Part shown: positions 30,065 to 36,212 of the stretch, one piece after another | Layout of the letters: the number at the start of each line of letters is the position of its first letter | Position numbering within the stretch: position 1 is the stretch's first letter | Virus record (IMG/VR): IMGVR_UViG_3300046820_000296 | Span: 1 to 36,212 of that record | Length of the DNA: 36,212 nt | Direction: 5' to 3' (one strand) | Source of the DNA: a virus | The notes under the pieces: model-generated | What the model was told of the DNA's origin: nothing | The model's input: the letters and a program-made list of their open reading frames with translations, nothing else | Database searches by the model: none | Program-made: the position numbers and the translations under genes

Positions 30065-30196
30065 TAGAATCAGCTTGATCCAACACCTCTTATGAAAGTA
30101 GGAGAAGGCCCGAAAGGGCGGCAGTGTTCCTGTAGTATGGTAAGCAGGGTTTAACTAACGAGGCGAAAGCCCAATCCTAGAAAAGGAAAAGAAAGT
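30065..30196 (+). ncRNA. Structured RNA leader upstream of ssb
   Basis: The 132 bases before the SSB gene fold well by eye. AACAC (30082-30086) can pair with GTGTT (30124-30128). These enclose hairpin CTCTTA-TGAAAG-TAGGAG (about 30087-30104) and hairpin GCCC-GAAA-GGGC (30108-30119) with a GNRA tetraloop. A further hairpin GGC-GAAA-GCC lies at about 30163-30172. It does not match a riboswitch or ribozyme class that I know. Autoregulation by SSB binding to its own leader is one plausible use. A separate small RNA is another. Confidence 0.5.
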
Positions 30197-30616
30197 ATGT
30201 CAGATCTCAAAGCAGTAAAAATTAACGGTGAGTTGTTCTGGTCTAAGTGGATGGCTGAATTCAACACAGCATTCAACACCGACAATGATCGCTACGAATG
30301 CACCATCGGTAACATCTCCGATGACGATGCAGCGAAGCTCACAGGCTTAGGCATCAAAGTGAAGCACAAGGATGCTATGGGTAACTTCATTGTCGCTAAG
30401 AGCAAGTACTTGTTCAAGCCTACTGACGATAAGCTCCAAGAAGTGCCTATCGAGTCTCTCGGTAACGGTTCTAAGTGCGTAGCCATCGTAGGCTCGTACA
30501 CACACCGTATGTCAGCTAAACACGGTAATGCTCCATCGCTGAAGACAATCATGGTCACTGAAGTGAAGACTTACGTGCCTGAGACTACAACAGGCGAAGA
30601 TGACGACGCCCTCTAA
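30197..30616 (+). CDS. Single-stranded DNA-binding protein (T7 gp2.5-like)
   Basis: The 139-residue product starts MSDLKAVKINGELFWSKWMA. It has OB-fold-like strands, with DRYECTIGNISDDDAAKLTG (about residues 31-50) typical of phage gp2.5-type SSBs, and an acidic C-terminal tail ending GEDDDAL. The acidic tail with a final hydrophobic residue is what binds polymerase and primase-helicase in T7. It overlaps the exonuclease gene by 17 bases. The leader upstream is structured. Confidence 0.82.
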   Translation: MSDLKAVKINGELFWSKWMAEFNTAFNTDNDRYECTIGNISDDDAAKLTGLGIKVKHKDAMGNFIVAKSKYLFKPTDDKLQEVPIESLGNGSKCVAIVGSYTHRMSAKHGNAPSLKTIMVTEVKTYVPETTTGEDDDAL

Positions 30617-31328
30617 TGAGCGTCCTAAGTTAGCCATCATCGACGCTGACATCATAACCTATCGTGTTGGGTTTGCCAGTGAAGACGTTGATGAGGCTAT
30701 CTGTTTGGCTCGTGTGACTCAGTTAGTTCATGAGATTGTTTTCGATGACTTGAAGTGTGATGACTACAAAGCGTACATCACAGGTCGAGGAAACTTTCGC
30801 AATGAGATAGCAGTCACTGAGCCTTACAAAGGGAACAGGAAGGATGCTAAGAGGCCAGTGCATTACGAAGCTATCAGACACCATCTCCAGCGCCTAGGGG
30901 CAGAACTGGTTGAAGGTCAAGAAGCAGACGATGCAGTGGCTATCGAGGCAACTAAGACGGGTGGGTGGATTGTCTCCATTGACAAAGACCTAGATCAAGT
31001 CGCTGGTTGGCACTACAACTTTGTGAAGCATGAGGAATACTACGTTACTGAGGAGCAAGGTCTTCGTAACTTATTCACACAGGTGCTCACAGGAGATCGT
31101 ATTGACAACATCATTGGCTTGAAAGGCATTGGGCCTAAGAAGGCAGAGAAGCTTCTTAAAGATTGTAAAACTGCAAGGGAATACTATGACGCTTGTCTCA
31201 AAGCTTACGATGGTAATCAACTTCGTGTCGATGAAAACTTGATGTTGCTATGGCTACGAAGAACACCAAACCAAACGTGCCCTCATCTTTCTATTTTGTT
31301 GGGTGTCAATGGACAGTCAAGTACGTAG
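30600..31328 (+). CDS. 5'-3' exonuclease / flap endonuclease (T7 gp6-like)
   Basis: The product has 242 residues. Metal-binding acidic residues are Asp15 and Asp17 (IIDADIITY), Glu105, Glu108, Asp110 and Asp111 (EGQEADDAV), Asp128 and Asp130 (SIDKDLDQ), and Asp166 and Asp169 (TGDRIDN). The helix-3-turn-helix DNA-binding motif is GLKGIGPKKAEKLL (about 173-186). It removes RNA primers and degrades host DNA. The end of the gene overlaps the next gene by 79 bases, more than its neighbours do. Confidence 0.88.
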   Translation: MTTPSNERPKLAIIDADIITYRVGFASEDVDEAICLARVTQLVHEIVFDDLKCDDYKAYITGRGNFRNEIAVTEPYKGNRKDAKRPVHYEAIRHHLQRLGAELVEGQEADDAVAIEATKTGGWIVSIDKDLDQVAGWHYNFVKHEEYYVTEEQGLRNLFTQVLTGDRIDNIIGLKGIGPKKAEKLLKDCKTAREYYDACLKAYDGNQLRVDENLMLLWLRRTPNQTCPHLSILLGVNGQSST

Positions 31329-31546
31329 AGGACTTGAGCGAGTACGGTAAATGTGATTGTGCTACATTCATGATTTATCTTCGCTCAGGTATGAACAAGA
31401 ACTTCACCGAACAGACATTCTGCCATGAACTCGTCCACGCTATCATGTTCGCTATGGGACATACTAACCACGATGAGATCTTCGTAGATGCCTTCGGTGC
31501 TCTACTTCATCAATACGAACGGACTAGGATAAATGGTAACTCGTAA
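31250..31546 (+). CDS. Small zinc metallopeptidase-like protein (HExxH)
   Basis: The product has 98 residues. The sequence TFCHELVHAIMFAMGHTNHD carries the zinc motif His59-Glu60-xx-His63 and is followed by EIFVDAFGALLHQYE, in which Asp or Glu may be the third ligand. An N-terminal strand WTVKYVEDL precedes it. The family is common between nuclease genes of T7-like phages. The substrate is unknown. The start lies inside the exonuclease gene with no good ribosome site, so coupling is likely. It ends 14 bases into the endonuclease I gene. Confidence 0.75.
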   Translation: MATKNTKPNVPSSFYFVGCQWTVKYVEDLSEYGKCDCATFMIYLRSGMNKNFTEQTFCHELVHAIMFAMGHTNHDEIFVDAFGALLHQYERTRINGNS

Positions 31547-31988
31547 GACAACAAGTGACGTAAGAGCTAACGCTATCAGACATGGTTGGCGTAGCGGCTT
31601 AGAGGAGAAGGTTGCTAATGCTCTCACTGAAGCGGGTATCCCTTTCACGTATGAGAAGACCAAAGTTAAGTACATCAAGCCAGCGAGTGAACACCAGTAC
31701 ACACCTGACTTCGTACTTGACAACGGTATCATCATCGAGACTAAAGGGTTATTCACTGCTCTAGATCGTCAGAAGCATATGCTCGTTAAGAGGCAGCATC
31801 CTCACTTAGACATTCGTTTCGTATTCTCGAATAGCAAACAGCGTCTAAGTAAGGCATCTCGTACAACGTATGCTATGTGGTGCATTAAAAACGGGTATAT
31901 GTACGCTGATAAAGTAATCCCTGAAGATTGGCTTAAAGAACGTAGAAGGAGTGTTAAAGATGGACATAGAATTAATCAAGGAGAATGA
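31533..31988 (+). CDS. Endonuclease I (T7 gp3-like Holliday-junction resolvase)
   Basis: The product has 151 residues, close to the 149 of T7 endonuclease I. GWRSGLEEKVANALTEAGIP (about 18-37) with Glu24, YTPDFVLDNGIIIETKGLFT (about 56-75) with Asp59, Glu69 and Lys71, and QHPHLDIRFVFSNSK correspond in order and spacing to the T7 active-site regions (Glu20, Asp55, Glu65, Lys67). It cleaves branched DNA and takes part in host-DNA breakdown and debranching before packaging. It overlaps both flanking genes. Confidence 0.92.
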   Translation: MVTRKTTSDVRANAIRHGWRSGLEEKVANALTEAGIPFTYEKTKVKYIKPASEHQYTPDFVLDNGIIIETKGLFTALDRQKHMLVKRQHPHLDIRFVFSNSKQRLSKASRTTYAMWCIKNGYMYADKVIPEDWLKERRRSVKDGHRINQGE

Positions 31989-32142
31989 TGATGGCAGTGC
32001 AGACTTCCATATCAACTTGAGTGATCAAGAGCAAGCAGATCTGATTCGCTTTGCCTTCATTGAGATGCTCAAACGAGGAATAGAAGAAGGAAAGAAGTAC
32101 GATGTCGAAACTGATAGTTCACTACAAAGATCCCCCGTTTAA
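31960..32142 (+). CDS. Small acidic conserved phage protein
   Basis: I chose the ATG at 31960, with AAGGAG 8 bases upstream, over an in-frame GTG at 31951. The 60-residue product starts MDIELIKENDDGSADFHINL and has a C-terminal helix (FIEMLKRGIEEGKKYD). The 'ENDDGSAD--I-LS' start is typical of small proteins of unknown role in phage replication regions. It overlaps endonuclease I at its start and the next gene by 41 bases at its end. Confidence 0.55.
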   Translation: MDIELIKENDDGSADFHINLSDQEQADLIRFAFIEMLKRGIEEGKKYDVETDSSLQRSPV

Positions 32143-32308
32143 GCCTGACTGGACTGACGGGTGCTACAAAGTCTACGTGACTGACCATCCTAGACTAGGG
32201 TGTCGTTTAATTACAACATCTAAGGTCATCAGGGATTACGGTGATGGAATCTTTGAGACACAATGGGTGGTGTATCATCCTGTTGACGGAGACTTCAATG
32301 ACACTTGA
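32102..32308 (+). CDS. Hypothetical small beta-rich protein
   Basis: The 68-residue product starts MSKLIVHYKDPPFKPDWTDG, followed by CYKVYVTDHPRLGCRLITTS and a C-terminal FETQWVVYHPVDGDFND. It has alternating Tyr/Val/Trp strands typical of a small beta barrel or sheet. No family is recognised. It overlaps the preceding gene by 41 bases and the next start by 11 bases. Confidence 0.5.
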   Translation: MSKLIVHYKDPPFKPDWTDGCYKVYVTDHPRLGCRLITTSKVIRDYGDGIFETQWVVYHPVDGDFNDT

Positions 32309-32786
32309 GCAATATTTCCATAACATTGTAAACAAACAAAAGGAACCGACAACTATGTTTGATAATTTGAAAGCACATTTCATGTCCTTATGGACTAAGC
32401 TTGTAGCCTTCGTAGAAGACCATCCTAAGATCATGGATGATGACTACTGGGCTTTCGAGATGGTGACTCACGAGTGGATTGACGAATGCGGTGTTGTACA
32501 TCCTATCAAAGAGACAATCATTATTGAGCCTCATGACACTACTTGGATGGAAGTCCTAGACCGTATCCTAGACGAGATGGGTAAGCACTACGGATACAAC
32601 ATCAAAGAGCAAGTGTACTACTCAGTTGAGTTCCCTCTTAATGAAGTCGATGAGCACACTGGTAAGCCCTTCGCAGGTCATGGACGAAGCCTCAACGATA
32701 AGGTACTTCAGCAGCTCCTGTTGGCCTTCCCTGAGGTCTATGAGACATTCCCGTTCAACAAGCCAACTAAGGATCTCTTCGAATGA
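32298..32786 (+). CDS. Hypothetical conserved phage protein
   Basis: I take the ATG at 32298 (GGAG 6 bases upstream), giving 162 residues. A second good start at 32355 with AAAGGA 10 bases upstream would remove the first 19 residues. The product has MFDNLKAHFMSLWTKLVAFV (about residues 20-39), then WAFEMVTHEWIDECGVVHPI and MEVLDRILDEMGKHYGYNIK. It is acidic with many aromatic residues. No enzyme motif is visible. It sits between the resolvase cluster and the nucleotide-metabolism genes. Confidence 0.55.
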   Translation: MTLEQYFHNIVNKQKEPTTMFDNLKAHFMSLWTKLVAFVEDHPKIMDDDYWAFEMVTHEWIDECGVVHPIKETIIIEPHDTTWMEVLDRILDEMGKHYGYNIKEQVYYSVEFPLNEVDEHTGKPFAGHGRSLNDKVLQQLLLAFPEVYETFPFNKPTKDLFE

Positions 32787-33034
32787 CGCAAGATGAAATC
32801 ATTGAGATGGCTAGACAGGCTGGAATGCGTTTAGATAAACACAATGGCGGCTTTGTAGACGCATCCGAAATTAAACGTTTTGCCAAACTGGTAGAGGAAC
32901 GGACAGCAGACAAAGAGCGTGAGGCGTGTGCAAAGTTAGTTGAGGTTTTACCGCCTGTTAGCGAGTATCGACAACTAGAACGTGCCACATTCAAAGACGC
33001 AGCAACGGCAATCCGAGCAAGGGGGCAAGAATGA
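32783..33034 (+). CDS. Conserved phage hypothetical protein
   Basis: The 83-residue product starts MTQDEIIEMARQAGMRLDKH. It has IKRFAKLVEERTADKEREAC (about 30-49) and ends in AATAIRARGQE. This start-middle-end pattern (MT-DEII-MAR-AG, then LE-FA-LV...EREAC, then AIRARG) is very common among small phage proteins of unknown role. It overlaps its neighbours by ATGA on both sides (32783-32786 and 33031-33034). Confidence 0.65.
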   Translation: MTQDEIIEMARQAGMRLDKHNGGFVDASEIKRFAKLVEERTADKEREACAKLVEVLPPVSEYRQLERATFKDAATAIRARGQE

Positions 33035-33816
33035 GGATTTTAACAATACCTGATACGCAGTGCAAACCGGATGCCCCACAAGAGCATCTCACATGGGCAG
33101 GGAAAGCAATCTGTGAGTACCGTCCTGATGTCGTAGTTCACCTCGGTGATCACTGGGACTTCCCTAGTCTCTCAAGCCATGACAAAGCAGGTAGCAAGTA
33201 CTTTGAAGGTAAGCGCTACCTAGCTGACGTAGCAGCTGGAAACACAGGGATGCTGACCTTACTGAACCCTCTTCATGCGCTCCAGAAGAACCAGAAGGAG
33301 AACAAACAGAAGGTATACAAGCCTCGTATGGTGTTCTTGAAGGGTAACCATGAGAATCGACTCACGAGGGCTGTGAACAACAACCCCATGCTTGAAGGTC
33401 TACTGACCTACGATGACCTTAACTTGAAAGATTGGGAAGTACATGAATTTTTACATCCTGTTTTTATCAATGGTGTCGGTTTTAACCATTACTGGCCTGT
33501 TGGAGCTATGGGACGCCCTGCTGCTTCTCCTGCCGCTATCATTAGCAAGCTTCATATGTCTTGTGTCGCTGGTCATCAACAAGGTAAACAAATCGCCTAC
33601 GGCAAACGTGCTGATGGAAAGCCTATTTGCGCTATTGTTGCTGGCTCTTATTACCTTCATGACGAGGATTATATGGATCAGCTCAGTAACCGCCACTGGA
33701 GGGGCCTACTGGTGATGAACGAAGTAGAGGACGGACACTTCGATGAGATGTTCTTATCCATTGAATATTTAGAACGAAAGTACTCACATCATGAAACCAA
33801 CGCTCAAAGAGATTGA
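33031..33816 (+). CDS. Calcineurin-like metallophosphoesterase
   Basis: The product has 261 residues. The two-metal motifs are IPDTQ (Asp8, Gln10 in place of the more usual His), HLGDHWD (Gly39-Asp40), KGNHE (Gly105-Asn106-His107-Glu108), a His near 153, and GHQQG (Gly181-His182). This is the calcineurin-like phosphoesterase order. The substrate is unknown; phage members have been suggested to act on nucleotides, RNA ends or phosphorylated proteins. It is coupled to the gene before it and overlaps the DUF3310 gene. Confidence 0.85.
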   Translation: MRILTIPDTQCKPDAPQEHLTWAGKAICEYRPDVVVHLGDHWDFPSLSSHDKAGSKYFEGKRYLADVAAGNTGMLTLLNPLHALQKNQKENKQKVYKPRMVFLKGNHENRLTRAVNNNPMLEGLLTYDDLNLKDWEVHEFLHPVFINGVGFNHYWPVGAMGRPAASPAAIISKLHMSCVAGHQQGKQIAYGKRADGKPICAIVAGSYYLHDEDYMDQLSNRHWRGLLVMNEVEDGHFDEMFLSIEYLERKYSHHETNAQRD

Positions 33817-34078
33817 GGAGTATATGTCAGGATTGAACGGAACAACAGCTAAAGACCTAGCAATCAAGGGTGCTAATGCTAAACAAGTAAGTGGAAATCA
33901 TTACAAGGAGAAAGAAATTCAGCCTTGGGACTACATTTATGCAAATAACATTGGCTATTTTGAGGGAAACTGTGTAAAATACGTGTCCCGCTGGAAAGAC
34001 AAGGGCGGTATAGCCGACCTCCAAAAGGCAATCCATTACCTCGAAAAACTAATTGAACTAGAGAAAAGCAAACAATGA
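33791..34078 (+). CDS. DUF3310 protein
   Basis: The product has 95 residues. Residues about 34-84 (SGNHYKEKEIQPWDYIYANN, IGYFEGNCVKYVSRWKDKGG, then DLQKAIHYLEKLIELEK) match the DUF3310 signature, found in many phage nucleotide-metabolism clusters. Members have been annotated as nucleotide kinase-like, without proof that I can cite. It starts inside the phosphoesterase gene and overlaps the reductase ATG (ATGA), which fits a role in dNTP supply. Confidence 0.85.
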   Translation: MKPTLKEIEEYMSGLNGTTAKDLAIKGANAKQVSGNHYKEKEIQPWDYIYANNIGYFEGNCVKYVSRWKDKGGIADLQKAIHYLEKLIELEKSKQ

Positions 34079-35982
34079 CAACAATGACCCCCTATCAGAC
34101 CTACATCGCTAAGTCACGCTACAGCCGCTACTTGGACGATAAAGGCCGCCGTGAACACTGGCACGAGACAGCTAAACGCTACTTTGACTTCATGGAGAGT
34201 CACCTAAGTGACAAGCATAACTACACTTTGACACCTGAGTTGCGTAGCCGCTTAGAGAACGCAGTGATCAACTTGGATGTTATGCCTTCGATGCGTTCAA
34301 TCATGACCTCAGGTGAGGCTCTGGAGCGTCAGAACGTAGCTGGCTATAACTGTTCATTCCTGCCAATCGACGACCCTAAAGCCTTCGATGAGGCTATGTA
34401 CATCCTCCTGTGTGGTACAGGCGTAGGTTTCTCTGTGGAGCGTAAGTATGTCAATCGTTTACCTGAAATTCCTGAGAAGCTTTATGAGTCTAATACTGTG
34501 GTTCACGTTAAAGACTCCAAGGAAGGATGGGCAAAGGCTCTCCGTCAGGTCATGGCACTCCTATGGGCTGGCGAAGTCCCTAAGTGGGATGTCTCTGCTG
34601 TGCGTCCTGCTGGCACACGCCTCAAGACGTTCGGGGGACGTGCGAGTGGCCCAGAGCCGTTGGTTGAACTCTTTAAATACGTGGTCGCTAAGTTTAAAGC
34701 TGCCCAAGGGCGCAAGCTCTTCTCGATTGAAGCTCATGATATTCTGTGTAAAATTGGAGAAGTTGTGGTTGTCGGTGGAGTTCGTCGATCAGCGATGATC
34801 TCTCTGTCTGACTTAGACGATGATCGTATGGCTCACGCTAAAGCTGGTAACTGGTGGGACGGTAACGGGCAACGAGCCTTAGCTAACAACTCGGCAGTGT
34901 ATGATGTCAAGCCTGACGTAGGTCAGTTTATGCGTGAATGGAGCAATATTTATGAAAGCCACTCAGGTGAACGTGGAATCTTTAACCGCTATGCTTCGGA
35001 AATTCAAGCATCTAAGAATGGTCGCCGTGTATTGGGCAAAGAATGGGGTACTAACCCTTGTTCTGAAATTATTCTCCGGCCTTACCAATTTTGCAACCTC
35101 AGTTCAGTTATTGTGCGTTCGGGGGATACACTGGAGTCTCTTAAAGAAAAAGTTGCTATTGCGACAATCTTGGGAACCTTCCAATCGACCTTGACTAACT
35201 TCCCGTATCTTCGTAAGGTGTGGCAGACTAACACTGAAGAAGAGCGTTTGTTGGGTGTCTCCATGACTGGTATCCTAGACAATACATTGCTCAACAACGC
35301 CTACGACAAAGAGCTGCCAGCACGTTTGGAGGAATTGAAGAATGTCGCTGTGGATACTAATAAGCATCTTGCTGCTGAACTCGGCATCAATGCTTCTGCT
35401 GCGATCACCTGCGTTAAGCCAGAGGGAACGGTTAGTCAGCTTACTGGTACTGCCAGCGGTATTCATCCTCAACACAGTGCTTATTTCATTCGTCGTGTAC
35501 GCTCTGATGCCAAAGATCCGATCACTACTTTCTTGAAGGATGCTGGATTCCCTTGGGAGCCTTGTGTGATGAAGCCTGAGTCAACAGCTATCTTCTCCTT
35601 CCCGATGAAGACACCTGAGGGCGCTCGTCTACGTGAGGATTTGAATGCTATTGAACACTTGGACTTGTGGTTGACATTCCAGCGCCACTGGTGTGAGCAT
35701 AAACCTTCAGTGACCATCTCAGTCAATGAGAATGAGTGGCCTAAGGTAGGAGCGTGGACATGGGAGAACTTTGATGAGATTACTGGCGTATCGTATTTGC
35801 CTATGGATGGCGGTACGTATCGACAGGCTCCCTATGAGTCTATCGACGAAGCAACGTACAATTCGATGCTTGTGGAGATGCCTCAGTCGATTGATTGGGA
35901 AGCGATGAGCGAAGTTACAGATAACGTCGAGGGTGCTCAGATGTTGTCGTGTACTGCTGGAGCTTGTGAGATTGCCTTCTAA
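34075..35982 (+). CDS. Ribonucleotide reductase, class II (B12-dependent)
   Basis: The product has 635 residues. The active-site Cys-Glu lies in NPCSEI (Cys329, Glu331). The redox pair is Cys93 (YNCSF) and Cys340 (QFCNLSSV), with the same 11-residue gap found between Cys408 and Cys419 of the Lactobacillus leichmannii enzyme. The C-terminal shuttle pair is Cys626/Cys631 (CTAGACE). No radical-carrying small subunit gene is visible, as expected for a monomeric adenosylcobalamin enzyme. It converts ribonucleotides to deoxyribonucleotides. It is about 100 residues shorter than the L. leichmannii enzyme. Confidence 0.92.
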   Translation: MTTMTPYQTYIAKSRYSRYLDDKGRREHWHETAKRYFDFMESHLSDKHNYTLTPELRSRLENAVINLDVMPSMRSIMTSGEALERQNVAGYNCSFLPIDDPKAFDEAMYILLCGTGVGFSVERKYVNRLPEIPEKLYESNTVVHVKDSKEGWAKALRQVMALLWAGEVPKWDVSAVRPAGTRLKTFGGRASGPEPLVELFKYVVAKFKAAQGRKLFSIEAHDILCKIGEVVVVGGVRRSAMISLSDLDDDRMAHAKAGNWWDGNGQRALANNSAVYDVKPDVGQFMREWSNIYESHSGERGIFNRYASEIQASKNGRRVLGKEWGTNPCSEIILRPYQFCNLSSVIVRSGDTLESLKEKVAIATILGTFQSTLTNFPYLRKVWQTNTEEERLLGVSMTGILDNTLLNNAYDKELPARLEELKNVAVDTNKHLAAELGINASAAITCVKPEGTVSQLTGTASGIHPQHSAYFIRRVRSDAKDPITTFLKDAGFPWEPCVMKPESTAIFSFPMKTPEGARLREDLNAIEHLDLWLTFQRHWCEHKPSVTISVNENEWPKVGAWTWENFDEITGVSYLPMDGGTYRQAPYESIDEATYNSMLVEMPQSIDWEAMSEVTDNVEGAQMLSCTAGACEIAF

Positions 35983-35995
35983 GGTAGTTATCCTG

Positions 35996-36058
35996 ATGCG
36001 GGTGGTTGAAATGATCACCTGCTTTCATATTATCGCTAACGCTTGGAGGCACTGGTAA
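35996..36058 (+). CDS. Micro-ORF (20 aa) between reductase and last gene
   Basis: An ATG at 35996 opens 20 codons (MRVVEMITCFHIIANAWRHW) to a TAA that shares its last base with the next ATG (TAATG). The ribosome site is weak. The overlap suggests coupling. A GGTG...CACC hairpin also lies here. Confidence 0.28.
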   Translation: MRVVEMITCFHIIANAWRHW

Positions 36059-36212
36059 TGAGAGTAGACTTCTCATGGTCTGGAGGCTTTGTACTCGGTA
36101 TTAACCATACTGACCAAGCCATTGTAGAGACAGACGAAGATGAATACGAGATGGCTAGTGCTATCCTGATACATCTAGGCTTCTTCACAGTAGCAATCTT
36201 ATTCATAGACTA
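36058..36212 (+). CDS. Small phage protein, N-terminal part (cut by window edge)
   Basis: An ATG at 36058, with GGAGG 10 bases upstream, opens 51 codons that run off the right edge. The product starts MRVDFSWSGGFVLGINHTDQ, has an acidic turn (ETDEDEYEMA) and then a hydrophobic stretch (SAILIHLGFFTVAILFID), probably a membrane-associated helix. It follows the reductase gene. I do not recognise a function. Confidence 0.55.
   Translation, partial: MRVDFSWSGGFVLGINHTDQAIVETDEDEYEMASAILIHLGFFTVAILFID

Noticed and set aside
30065-30196. Hammerhead, twister or glutamine riboswitch before ssb
   Set aside because: The conserved cores of these classes (for example CUGAUGA...GAAA of hammerheads) are not present.
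1-36212. tRNA genes, CRISPR arrays, insertion sequences, integrase or attachment site
   Set aside because: I saw no tRNA T-arm with matching acceptor stem, no regularly spaced repeats, no transposase or integrase motif, and no flanking repeats that would support them. This was reading by eye; tRNAscan-SE would settle the tRNA point.

Overview
The window is about 36 kb of a tailed, short-tailed (podovirus-type) double-stranded DNA phage genome, and neither end is a natural gene boundary. A P22/T7-like head and tail set sits beside a T7-like replication set: primase-helicase, family A DNA polymerase, gp2.5-type SSB, 5'-3' exonuclease and endonuclease I. I see no integrase, repressor, tRNA, CRISPR array, lysis gene or phage RNA polymerase in the window, so a lytic lifestyle is likely but unproven. 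Five promoter-like sites resemble the bacterial sigma-70 consensus, and exact TTATCCACA DnaA boxes occur in the central intergenic region. The host is therefore a bacterium with ordinary sigma-70 and DnaA. The small accessory genes resemble those of Pseudomonadota phages, but the host genus cannot be read from the sequence.

Layout: two gene blocks diverge from a 1.1 kb gene-free centre (18096-19198). The left block is read leftwards (minus strand): TerS, TerL, portal, collagen-like fibre, a 55-aa protein, a giant repetitive adhesin, an 85-aa protein, an FmdB-type zinc ribbon, scaffold, major capsid protein, three small proteins, tail tubular A-like adaptor, tail tubular B-like nozzle, tail fibre, and four proteins in the position of T7 gp13-gp16 internal core/ejection proteins. 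Promoters lie before terS, portal, the 85-aa gene and scaffold, so host RNA polymerase could drive it as several nested operons.

The right block is read rightwards (plus strand). From 19.2 to 25.3 kb it carries some two dozen very small accessory genes, many joined by ATGA, TGATG or GTGA stop-start overlaps. From 25.3 to 36.2 kb come a DnaJ-type zinc-finger protein, primase-helicase, DNA polymerase, endonuclease VII with its own promoter, SSB, flap exonuclease, an HExxH peptidase, endonuclease I, a metallophosphoesterase, a DUF3310 protein and a B12-dependent (class II) ribonucleotide reductase. Together these make dNTPs, copy the genome, resolve branched DNA and prepare it for packaging by TerS/TerL.

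The most unusual part is 19.65-21.83 kb. It holds three copies of a unit made of a 24-27-residue single-helix membrane peptide, a structured 78-102-nt leader, and a hairpin that carries the next gene's Shine-Dalgarno sequence in its loop. Two hairpin versions differ by two compensatory base-pair changes. Two of the peptides keep 15 of 27 residues although 8 of those 15 use different codons, which indicates selection on the protein. Other points of note are an origin-like cluster of DnaA boxes beside AT-rich DNA, a branched RNA leader before ssb, and hydrophobic micro-ORFs that exactly bridge gaps between genes.
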